Shown here piece by piece: positions 1-5,296 of a stretch of 5,296 nucleotides of DNA. The stretch spans positions 1-5,296 of the forward strand of contig JAJRXH010000703.1 of the NCBI GenBank assembly GCA_024276395.1. Direction: 5' to 3'. A program made the position numbers and the translations under genes. Under the pieces are notes generated by a model that was given only the letters and a program-made list of their open reading frames with translations, had not been told where the DNA came from and did not search any database. This stretch comes from an archaeon. GTDB lineage: Archaea; Asgardarchaeota; Heimdallarchaeia; Hodarchaeales; S146-22. The stretch's first letter is position 1. The number at the start of each line of letters is the position of its first letter.

Positions 1-443
1 GTATACAATAAACCACAAATGCGCTTACCTTTAGCGATATCTGGAAGATATTTCTCTTTCAGTTCATCACTTCCAAATTCAACAATCATGTCTGCTACCG
101 TGGCTTGCAGCATCGGAACTAAAGAAAAACTAGCATCCGCTCTTGCGATTCGTTCACCAACAGCATGAACAATGGGAGTCGGCTGACCTAGACCATCATA
201 CTCCTCTGGGATGGACAATCCCAGGATACCAATTTCCGCAATCTTCTTGATGGCCTTATGAAAAGGTTCTGGATAAATGACTTGACCATTCTCAAATCGG
301 GCTCCAATTTCATCACATTCCCCCGCATAGGGCTCAATTTCTTTCTTGCAGACCTCATCCACCAAATCAAGAATTTCTTCTCCCATTTCCAATTGATCTT
401 TTGATAAGCCCAGAGTGCTAAGTGATTTTTTGATATCTTTCAT
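1..443 (-). CDS. Acyl-CoA dehydrogenase, N-terminal part (cut by window edge)
   Basis: Partial gene; 147 full codons are visible with no stop, and the rest lies beyond position 1. The translation begins MKDIKKSLSTLGL and matches the N-terminal helical domain of FAD-dependent acyl-CoA dehydrogenases. Landmarks are a helix with KKEIEPYAGECDE (33-45), the signature LGLSIPEEYDGLGQ (74-87), ADASFSLVPMLQA (102-114) and FGSDELKEKYLPDIAKGKRI (123-142). The frame ends at GLLY plus a partial Thr codon, where family members usually continue into a TEP motif before the FAD-binding beta domain. The family oxidises acyl-CoA thioesters to trans-2-enoyl-CoA in the cytoplasm and passes electrons to ETF; chain-length specificity cannot be judged because the catalytic base lies outside the window. 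I chose the ATG at 443 over the in-frame ATG at 449 because a GGAGGT lies 7 nt upstream of the former and only 1 nt from the latter. It is transcribed divergently from the phosphohexomutase gene. Confidence 0.93.
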   Translation of the reverse strand, partial: MKDIKKSLSTLGLSKDQLEMGEEILDLVDEVCKKEIEPYAGECDEIGARFENGQVIYPEPFHKAIKKIAEIGILGLSIPEEYDGLGQPTPIVHAVGERIARADASFSLVPMLQATVADMIVEFGSDELKEKYLPDIAKGKRICGLLY

Positions 444-450
444 TTTCATT

Positions 451-456
451 ACCTCC
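451..456 (-). promoter_or_regulatory. Shine-Dalgarno site of the acyl-CoA dehydrogenase gene
   Basis: On the minus strand this reads GGAGGT, a perfect match to the anti-Shine-Dalgarno of archaeal and bacterial 16S rRNA. It is 7 nt from the ATG at 443 and 1 nt from the ATG at 449, so it decides in favour of the downstream start. Confidence 0.8.
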
Positions 457-544
457 AAATAACTCAAAATTTCCCAAATTGAAAAAAGTTTTGAAGGATT
501 CCCTAAATAGTCTTCCATGAAAGGACGAATCGGTAATGCATCTC

Positions 545-549
545 GGTGA
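545..549 (+). promoter_or_regulatory. Shine-Dalgarno site that decides the phosphohexomutase start
   Basis: GGTGA is complementary to the 3' end of archaeal 16S rRNA. It lies 9 nt before the ATG at 559 but directly abuts an in-frame GTG at 550, too close to serve it. An in-frame TGA at 547-549 rules out any longer start. The ATG at 559 is therefore preferred. Confidence 0.6.
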
Positions 550-558
550 GTGAAAACG

Positions 559-1968
559 ATGAAAGACAATTATGATGAAGACTTGTGGAACATGTTTCGG
601 GCTTACGACATTAGAGGCAAGTATGGCCAGACCCTTACACCTCAATTGATGAACGAAATCGGAATGGCATTTGCTCAATACCTGATGGATGAAAAAATGA
701 TTAGCAATAAAGGCGTCTACGTCTCTAGAGACATTCGGCAAAGTGGTGCACCACTTCAGAATGGCTTGATTGCTGGTTTATCCTCGATGGGAATCGATGT
801 GCACGCCTCACCACGACCATTGCCATTTGGAGTTTCCGTGTTTTCCGGATGGTTTGACCATAGAGATGCCATCGCCTTCATCACTGCCAGTCATCTACCT
901 CCAGAATGGAACGGAGTAAAATTTTACCACGGAGATGGTGTAGGCTTTTCTGAGGAACGAAACATGGCCATAAGAGACGTCTTTTTCAAGTTTAAAAAAC
1001 AGGCCGCGCCATTAGTCTCTTGGAAAGATGTCGGAAATGTCGAATACGTTCACCGCCTCGACGAATATTTAGGTTTCATGAAAGATCACTTTGAATTAAG
1101 CAAGACCTTGAACGTGATTGTAGATTGTGGCAACGGTTCCATTTCCTTAATCAGCTCAAAATTATTCAAGTTGCTAGGATTCAATCTAAATGAACTCTAT
1201 TGCAACCCAGATCCAACGTTTCCCAATCGATCATCGGAACCAACTGAAGAATCACTCCAGGTACTAGCCCAGAAAGTTGTCGAACAAAAAGCGGACTTCG
1301 GGATTGGATTTGACGGTGACGGCGACCGAGCAATTATCATTGACGACAAGGGAAGATTCCTAAATGCTGAAAAAGTGGCAGCCATCATCACCAAGCTAGC
1401 TGCAAGTGAATCTGGAGAGAAAAAAACAGTTGTTGCCAACGTCGAGTGTTCCCTTATTCTAGAAGAGGCCCTCAAAGATTTAGCTGAAGTACATCGAATC
1501 AAGGTAGGACATACATTCATGACTTTAGCGGCCAAGGAATTACCGAACGTCTTTCTAGGAGTAGAAAGCTCCGGACACATGGTCTTTCCCAAGTACTTTT
1601 ACTTTGACGATGCCGTGTTAATTCCTCTTGTTTTAGCAACATACTTGTCAGAGACTAATCTAAAATTGTCACTACTCGTGGATCAATTACCAAGATCTCA
1701 TGCCAGAAGAATTACCATAAAATGCCCCGATTCTAAAAAATTCAATGTGATAAAAAGGATCATCGAAGACTTAAAGGAAAAGGGACTGAAAATAAACACG
1801 CTCGATGGTGTTAGAGTTGAATTTGATGATGGCGGGTGGGTTCTCATTAGAGCATCTAACACATCGCCCAAAATAAGAATCATTGCTGAATCACTAAGTA
1901 ATGATCGGACAAACTTGCTGATAGAAGAATATAAAAACTTAGTTCAGTCAAAAATTTCGTCTTCTTGA
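559..1968 (+). CDS. manB: Phosphomannomutase/phosphoglucomutase (AlgC/ManB-type alpha-D-phosphohexomutase)
   Basis: A 469-residue cytoplasmic enzyme expected to interconvert mannose-6-P and mannose-1-P and/or glucose-6-P and glucose-1-P, feeding GDP-mannose or UDP-glucose synthesis for glycans and glycolipids. All four active-site loops are visible: FRAYDIRG (13-20) with the phosphoserine loop ITASHLPPEWNGVKFY (108-123, S111 the phosphorylated Ser); the Mg-binding loop GFDGDGDR (250-257); the sugar-specificity loop GVESSGHMVF (334-343); and the phosphate-binding loop RASNTSP (431-437). Family landmarks KVGHTF (315-320), VDCGNGS (188-194) and TLDGVRVEF (414-422) are also present. Length and segment order match Pseudomonas AlgC (about 463 aa), with FPN, FDD and RASNT segments in common, so I favour AlgC-type PMM/PGM over GlmM; substrate preference cannot be proven. 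An oddity is Leu where the active-site motif TASHNP has Asn. The start is the ATG at 559, chosen from the GGTGA at 545-549; a GTG at 550 would add three residues. Confidence 0.92.
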   Translation: MKDNYDEDLWNMFRAYDIRGKYGQTLTPQLMNEIGMAFAQYLMDEKMISNKGVYVSRDIRQSGAPLQNGLIAGLSSMGIDVHASPRPLPFGVSVFSGWFDHRDAIAFITASHLPPEWNGVKFYHGDGVGFSEERNMAIRDVFFKFKKQAAPLVSWKDVGNVEYVHRLDEYLGFMKDHFELSKTLNVIVDCGNGSISLISSKLFKLLGFNLNELYCNPDPTFPNRSSEPTEESLQVLAQKVVEQKADFGIGFDGDGDRAIIIDDKGRFLNAEKVAAIITKLAASESGEKKTVVANVECSLILEEALKDLAEVHRIKVGHTFMTLAAKELPNVFLGVESSGHMVFPKYFYFDDAVLIPLVLATYLSETNLKLSLLVDQLPRSHARRITIKCPDSKKFNVIKRIIEDLKEKGLKINTLDGVRVEFDDGGWVLIRASNTSPKIRIIAESLSNDRTNLLIEEYKNLVQSKISSS

Positions 1969-2020
1969 GTTTTCAATGATGCGACTCAAGAAAACTTTTA
2001 GAACAATTCGCCCCTTGAGT
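1962..2020 (+). repeat. Inverted repeat over the phosphohexomutase stop codon, plus a third repeat copy
   Basis: TTCTTGAGT (1962-1970) and its exact reverse complement ACTCAAGAA (1984-1992) can form a 9-bp stem with a 13-nt loop. The left arm contains the TGA stop of the phosphohexomutase. A further CTTGAGT at 2014-2020 could pair instead with ACTCAAG (1984-1990), so the middle arm has two mutually exclusive partners. The first hairpin is followed by AAAACTTTTAG, not by a long T run, so it is not a classical intrinsic terminator. It could be a 3'-end or processing structure, a weak attenuator-like element in the leader of the next gene, or a protein site. The repeat is seen directly; its role is inference. 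Confidence 0.5.
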
Positions 2021-2085
2021 TACATGAATCAAAGATCCCAGAAAGAGAATGCCATAACCACCAAAGAAATAGGAGATATATCTAA

Positions 2086-3480
2086 ATGTTACGTGGAAGT
2101 TTCCTTCTCTTCAAAAAGCCAATAAACATTCATAACACGCTGAACTTGCCATTGTTACCCGGACAACCTATTTATCATCCAGATGTTGAGGACGAACTCC
2201 GAAAAAATCCTTATTTCAGCAATCCCCCCGAAATTAAGGATACTAGCGAACAAATCTTGGAAAAAATAAGCGACATCTTTGGATCCAAGAAACATTCACT
2301 TTTCTTCATTAATGGCTCGTACAGGCATGCCCTAGATGTTGCCTTGATTAATGCGGTGGAGAAAGAAGACATCATTCTACTGATTGGAGATTCTCCTTGG
2401 CATCGTTCCCTCCAGAAAAGACTACTTTTTTTCTGTAATGGCGCTGATATCTTTCCTTTACCTGACCTATTAACTAAGGAGACACTAAAAACCTCTTTGG
2501 AAAATTTAGCAACCCAAATTGAAGAAAAACCTTACAAGATTGTAGTGGTACCGCATGCCATTGAATCAAGCAATCAACTCATACCAGTAGATGAAATAGC
2601 AAAAATCGTCAACTCTGTCAATTCATTCGTACTATTAGATGCACATACCACGGCCGGTGCCACTCCCATTGACCAAACGAATCGTTTCGATGTCGTGGTC
2701 GCTTCTTCAAATTGGGGCTTGGCCTCTGCTCCTGGAATGGGATTGCTAGCAATCAGTGAGGAATTAACTGCCGACATTGAAGCACAACAACGAGATCTTC
2801 CTCCCACTCTGGACCTTGATTATTGGCAAACACTCACGGAGGATTTAAACAAGGGATACATTCCTGAATCCTTCGAGTTCGCACCTAATGAGCTTCGCGC
2901 ACTAAACACGAGCTTAGAGCTTATCCTCAAAAATAAAGAAGACTATCAACTCTTACAAGCTCATAACGCCTTCATCATTCGAATGCTTCTTCTCGTGATG
3001 GGATTCAACCTCCGGATAACCAAAGGCATCTCGAATGTTCCAGAAAAAACTCACAAAGAAACTGGAAAAAACAATGATGATGAACAGAAAAAGACAGAAA
3101 AAAGTAATGATGACACACCTAATGAAACAACAACGAAGAAAAAGGAAAAAAATAACGAAAGCGACGATATAGATCAATTAATAGTAAAATTGCGGGAAAA
3201 TCTAGAAAAATTCCCCTTAACCCCCACGTACACCACATTTCAACTATCAGAAAACATCGACCCCGGCGAATTTTACCAATTACTTCTGAAACAAAAACTC
3301 ATCATTCGATTAGTTAATGAAAAAAGTAGAACGTACCAAATTGGTCACATTGGTTATCTTACCAGCGAACACATCTTTGGCATCGCTCGTGCCTTTCTCT
3401 CCGCACTTAAGCAATCAAAAATCGAACAGCCAGAAACCATTTATCATGTCATAGAGGGAATCATTGGTAGTTTGGTATGA
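2086..3480 (+). CDS. Class V aminotransferase-fold protein lacking the PLP lysine (probable pseudo-aminotransferase)
   Basis: A 464-residue protein of the alanine-glyoxylate/serine-pyruvate aminotransferase family (fold type I). Family landmarks in order are LLPGQPIYHPDV (23-34), FFINGSYRHALDVAL (73-87), a GDSPWHR segment (101-107) with the aromatic W105 near the cofactor position, PHAIESSNQLIPV (156-168), LLDAHTTAGATPID (183-196) with the cofactor-contacting Asp D185, SSNWGLASAPGMGLLAIS (207-224), and the C-terminal YQIGHIGYLTSEHI (417-430). In active relatives the sixth motif reads SQKAL..PPG, with Lys forming the Schiff base; here that position is W210 (TGG at 2713-2715). The Arg before IG that binds the substrate carboxylate is Q418. 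Both losses argue against transamination. A charged repetitive insert fills residues 317-362. The start is well fixed: an in-frame TAA sits at 2083-2085 and GGAG at 2072-2075, 10 nt upstream. The reading frame is intact, so it is probably expressed. Its actual role is unknown. Confidence 0.85.
   Translation: MLRGSFLLFKKPINIHNTLNLPLLPGQPIYHPDVEDELRKNPYFSNPPEIKDTSEQILEKISDIFGSKKHSLFFINGSYRHALDVALINAVEKEDIILLIGDSPWHRSLQKRLLFFCNGADIFPLPDLLTKETLKTSLENLATQIEEKPYKIVVVPHAIESSNQLIPVDEIAKIVNSVNSFVLLDAHTTAGATPIDQTNRFDVVVASSNWGLASAPGMGLLAISEELTADIEAQQRDLPPTLDLDYWQTLTEDLNKGYIPESFEFAPNELRALNTSLELILKNKEDYQLLQAHNAFIIRMLLLVMGFNLRITKGISNVPEKTHKETGKNNDDEQKKTEKSNDDTPNETTTKKKEKNNESDDIDQLIVKLRENLEKFPLTPTYTTFQLSENIDPGEFYQLLLKQKLIIRLVNEKSRTYQIGHIGYLTSEHIFGIARAFLSALKQSKIEQPETIYHVIEGIIGSLV
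3034..3171 (+). repeat. Low-complexity, imperfectly repeated insert inside the aminotransferase-fold gene
   Basis: Codes for residues about 317-362, almost entirely Lys, Glu, Asn, Asp and Thr, placed after LLLVMGFNLRITKG and before the segment that resumes the family's small domain (FPLTPTYTTFQL). Two adjacent 33-nt units at 3061-3093 and 3094-3126 encode TGKNNDDEQKK and TEKSNDDTPNE; over their first 21 nt they agree at 16 positions. A third, looser copy (KNNESDD, 355-361) follows. The pattern suggests growth by replication slippage in A-rich DNA. The product is probably a disordered, highly charged loop on the protein surface. Confidence 0.7.
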
Positions 3481-3648
3481 AAAAGAAAAAGATCGATTAA
3501 TTCAAAACACACCCCAGTCATTTGTTGGTATGTTTTTTGAGTAGAACAACACCATTACCATGGCTTAAAACTAGAGAAACATTTCCAGTGAGATTCAACA
3601 ACCATGGAACATAATGTTCTTTATCGTGCAGGGTGGAATGAATATTAG
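3481..3648 (+). promoter_or_regulatory. Intergenic region upstream of the membrane-anchored protein gene
   Basis: 168 bp without a gene. A T6 run at 3533-3538, about 55 nt after the preceding stop, could end transcription, since archaeal termination often needs only a U tract; I give this low weight. A TATA-like CTTAAAAC lies at 3564-3571. ACCATGG occurs twice, at 3557-3563 and 3601-3607, 44 bp apart. A palindrome at 3607-3619 is listed separately. The spacing and these elements suggest that the downstream gene has its own promoter. Confidence 0.35.
3607..3619. promoter_or_regulatory. Perfect palindrome GAACATAATGTTC, possible operator
   Basis: Two exact 6-bp arms, GAACAT and ATGTTC, flank a single A, 29 bp before the start codon at 3649. 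The size and symmetry suit a small dimeric helix-turn-helix regulator, and its position between the TATA-like element at 3564-3571 and the gene is where a repressor could act. The palindrome is visible; the regulator and the function are inferred. Confidence 0.3.
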
Positions 3649-5238
3649 ATGAGTAAGATGAAACTAAGAAAAACATTTCTCTTAACAATGGATGTTGTTC
3701 TAATTTCATTTCTTCTCATTACAGGATTACACATAGCACAGAAAGCAATTTCTAACAATATCAAAGAAAATATCAGAAACAATGACCAAACACGGTTCTT
3801 TAGTTACTTTAACTTGACTACATTTAATAGCACTGAAAGGCTTCCGTTTAACATCCTTGACTATTGGGGGAAGGATGTACAAATTGGATTTTATCGACAT
3901 CAACCACGTGACCCAGAAATATATAACAAGCAGAATTCCAAAATGGGATATTTCATCTTCCTAAGAAAACCCATTGGAATTATCGAAATCACGGATAGTG
4001 ATGGTTACGTTCTAAGAAAAGCAATATTAAAAGCTGTATGGGGAGTGTTGGCAAAATATCAGGCAATCATTGAATTTATTGACGTAAACAAGGACCACAT
4101 CCTAGAGATTCCTCAAATTTTACCACCAGAGAAAATGAAACAAAATCAAACCGTCAATGAATTTGACCGCATCATCAAATCAGTCATTCTAACCTTTAAT
4201 CAATCAAGCATGATAACATCTACCAAGACAGATCGAGGCATGATCATAGATTTAGTGATTAATAACGCAAACTACACCACGGGAAATCATACCAACGAAG
4301 GAGAAAGAATACCAAAAGTCGAAGAAATAAAGATAACAACGACAATCTCATTTACTCTTAAAAAAGAAATAACAACAGAGAACATTCGAAAAACGAACAT
4401 CATCTTAGAGGATGCTTCTGTCAATTCTACAACGACAGCACAGAGGCCGTCATCACGTCCTGTGAAGGACAATTTTGTCATAAAAAGGGAAAAACAAGAG
4501 GTTTTAGCTGATAAAATACAGATGACGGTAAACCAGAATATCACGATTAAAGGATGGGATTCAACAACACCTCAAAGCCACAGAAACGTCACCAACCTTG
4601 CACTAATTCAAAATTTAGCTTTCTTCAGCTATCTTGAACTAGATAATAAACCCTTCCTTCCAAGTAAAAGTGCCCAAAATTTTCATCTATTTACCTTGAA
4701 TGTCGAAGAAAACTTCAAGGAAAGAAACATATCAGATTTCAGAAATCTTTCTTTCAACTCAGATTCCATCTATAATCTAACGAGACCATTGATAAAGATG
4801 ACAGCTCCATGGCATTTCAAATATGAACAAGCATGGCAACCTCATTACTACCAACAGGCATCAAAAGATTCCCAATGGGAAAGACACGTGACAAAGCAGC
4901 AGACATCAAACATTCAGCTGTTCTCATCAATGATTAAACCGTTAACTTATCTTTTAAATCGCACTTGGAATCCTCAAGTGCTTCGATCGACCTTTCGCAC
5001 GATGGGAATGAGCTTCATCATGTCAACGCTGTACGAAAGCTATGATATCGTCAATAGTCAAACATTAAATCACCAATTTTCTTCCATCACATTGGAAATG
5101 ACGATTCCCCAGGATGAAAGAATCGTAATCATTCCACCACCAGTCTCAGACTTAACCAATTTGGCACCTTTCACGATGGTAGCAATCACGATCATCGGTG
5201 TCATCATCATCATTACTAGCCGATTTACGAAAAAATAA
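3649..5238 (+). CDS. Unrecognised membrane-anchored surface protein with large sequon-rich ectodomain
   Basis: A 529-residue protein whose family I do not recognise. A basic N-terminus (MSKMKLRK) precedes a hydrophobic segment at about 10-30, and a second one lies at about 505-523, followed by TSRFTKK. By the positive-inside rule both ends are cytoplasmic, or the N-terminal segment is a cleaved signal peptide, leaving about 470 residues outside. That part holds 13 N-x-S/T sequons (Asn 55, 60, 166, 184, 208, 213, 259, 297, 313, 360, 366, 376, 437), consistent with archaeal N-glycosylation. The whole protein has no cysteine. A Ser/Thr-rich stretch at 258-269 may be a linker dividing the ectodomain in two. 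DVNKDHILE (145-153) resembles the start of an EF-hand-type calcium loop, with His in place of the usual Gly. The start is the ATG at 3649: an in-frame TAG is directly upstream (3646-3648) and GGTGG lies at 3632-3636. A second in-frame ATG at 3658 is a possible alternative. A structural, adhesive or sensory surface role is conceivable but unsupported. Confidence 0.85.
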   Translation: MSKMKLRKTFLLTMDVVLISFLLITGLHIAQKAISNNIKENIRNNDQTRFFSYFNLTTFNSTERLPFNILDYWGKDVQIGFYRHQPRDPEIYNKQNSKMGYFIFLRKPIGIIEITDSDGYVLRKAILKAVWGVLAKYQAIIEFIDVNKDHILEIPQILPPEKMKQNQTVNEFDRIIKSVILTFNQSSMITSTKTDRGMIIDLVINNANYTTGNHTNEGERIPKVEEIKITTTISFTLKKEITTENIRKTNIILEDASVNSTTTAQRPSSRPVKDNFVIKREKQEVLADKIQMTVNQNITIKGWDSTTPQSHRNVTNLALIQNLAFFSYLELDNKPFLPSKSAQNFHLFTLNVEENFKERNISDFRNLSFNSDSIYNLTRPLIKMTAPWHFKYEQAWQPHYYQQASKDSQWERHVTKQQTSNIQLFSSMIKPLTYLLNRTWNPQVLRSTFRTMGMSFIMSTLYESYDIVNSQTLNHQFSSITLEMTIPQDERIVIIPPPVSDLTNLAPFTMVAITIIGVIIIITSRFTKK

Positions 5239-5259
5239 AAAAACACTGATTGATGAAAG

Positions 5260-5296
5260 ATGAGCAAAAAACAAGGGGAAAAAGAAGAAAAACTCA
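5260..5296 (+). CDS. Possible start of a further gene (cut by window edge)
   Basis: An ATG at 5260 opens a frame reading MSKKQGEKEEKL to the window end, 21 nt after the stop of the membrane-protein gene. A lysine- and glutamate-rich start is common in archaeal cytoplasmic proteins. The Shine-Dalgarno match is weak, and another ATG at 5253 opens a different frame (MKDEQKTRGK) that is also unclosed, so neither the frame nor the product can be settled from 12 codons. Confidence 0.3.
   Translation, partial: MSKKQGEKEEKL

Larger units (their letters stand above)
444..558. promoter_or_regulatory. Divergent intergenic region between acyl-CoA dehydrogenase and phosphohexomutase genes
   Basis: These 115 bp separate two divergently transcribed genes, so both promoters should lie here, with parts possibly inside the flanking coding ends. 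The middle (about 457-510) is very AT-rich. A TATA-like CTAAATAG at 503-510 sits about 50 nt before the phosphohexomutase start and would give a short leader if transcription starts about 25 nt downstream. No convincing BRE/TATA pair stands out for the minus strand. The promoter assignment is inference from geometry and base composition. Confidence 0.4.

Noticed and set aside
550..552. GTG start for the phosphohexomutase, three residues upstream
   Set aside because: The only Shine-Dalgarno-like site, at 545-549, abuts this GTG with no spacer but is well spaced for the ATG at 559.
418..741. 107-codon minus-strand open frame spanning the divergent intergenic region
   Set aside because: It is antisense to the phosphohexomutase N-terminus, runs across the promoter region and overlaps the start of the acyl-CoA dehydrogenase in another frame. 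It has no supporting motif.
1197..1592. 131-codon minus-strand open frame
   Set aside because: It lies entirely antisense within the phosphohexomutase, whose conserved DGDGDR and GVESSGH loops are encoded there. Its product is Ser/Ala/Thr-rich without any recognisable motif.
3034..3171. Possible frameshift at the A-rich insert in the aminotransferase-fold gene
   Set aside because: The family's C-terminal motifs (TYTTFQL and IGHIG) resume in the same frame after the insert, so there is no net frameshift.
2953..3177. Hydrophobic 74-codon minus-strand frame resembling a small membrane protein
   Set aside because: Its Phe/Ile/Val-rich product is simply the complement of the Lys/Asn/Glu-rich coding sequence of the aminotransferase-fold insert.
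5178..5220. ATC/ATT-rich run near the 3' end of the surface-protein gene, looking like a microsatellite
   Set aside because: It encodes the isoleucine-rich C-terminal membrane segment and is adequately explained by coding need.

Overview
The window looks archaeal, and an Asgard-type archaeon is my best guess, but this is inference. The points in favour are AT-rich DNA, clear GGAGG- or GGTGA-type ribosome binding sites, a fatty-acid-oxidation type acyl-CoA dehydrogenase, and a large membrane-anchored surface protein with many N-glycosylation sequons and no cysteine. There is no rRNA, tRNA or other decisive marker gene, so phylum-level assignment rests on style only. I see no mobile element, CRISPR array or RNA gene.

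Layout: the left edge (1-443, minus strand) holds the N-terminal 147 codons of an acyl-CoA dehydrogenase that runs off the window. A 115-bp divergent intergenic region follows. Then come three plus-strand genes: an AlgC/ManB-type phosphohexomutase (559-1968), a class V aminotransferase-fold protein (2086-3480), and an unrecognised 529-residue membrane-anchored ectodomain protein (3649-5238). The gaps between them are 117 and 168 bp, so they need not form one operon. The last ~40 bases probably begin another plus-strand gene.

The most notable gene is the middle one. It keeps the landmarks of the alanine-glyoxylate/serine-pyruvate aminotransferase family from the N-terminal LLPG motif to the C-terminal IGHIG motif. 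However, the residue aligned with the pyridoxal-phosphate lysine is tryptophan (W210), and the residue aligned with the substrate-carboxylate arginine is glutamine (Q418). It also carries a ~46-residue charged, repetitive insert in its small domain. It therefore looks like a pseudo-aminotransferase with a retained fold and a probably changed role.

Working together: the phosphohexomutase would make mannose-1-phosphate or glucose-1-phosphate for sugar nucleotides, and the last gene encodes a protein that looks heavily glycosylated at the cell surface. A functional link is possible but rests only on proximity. The acyl-CoA dehydrogenase is divergently transcribed and probably belongs to a separate lipid-catabolism unit.
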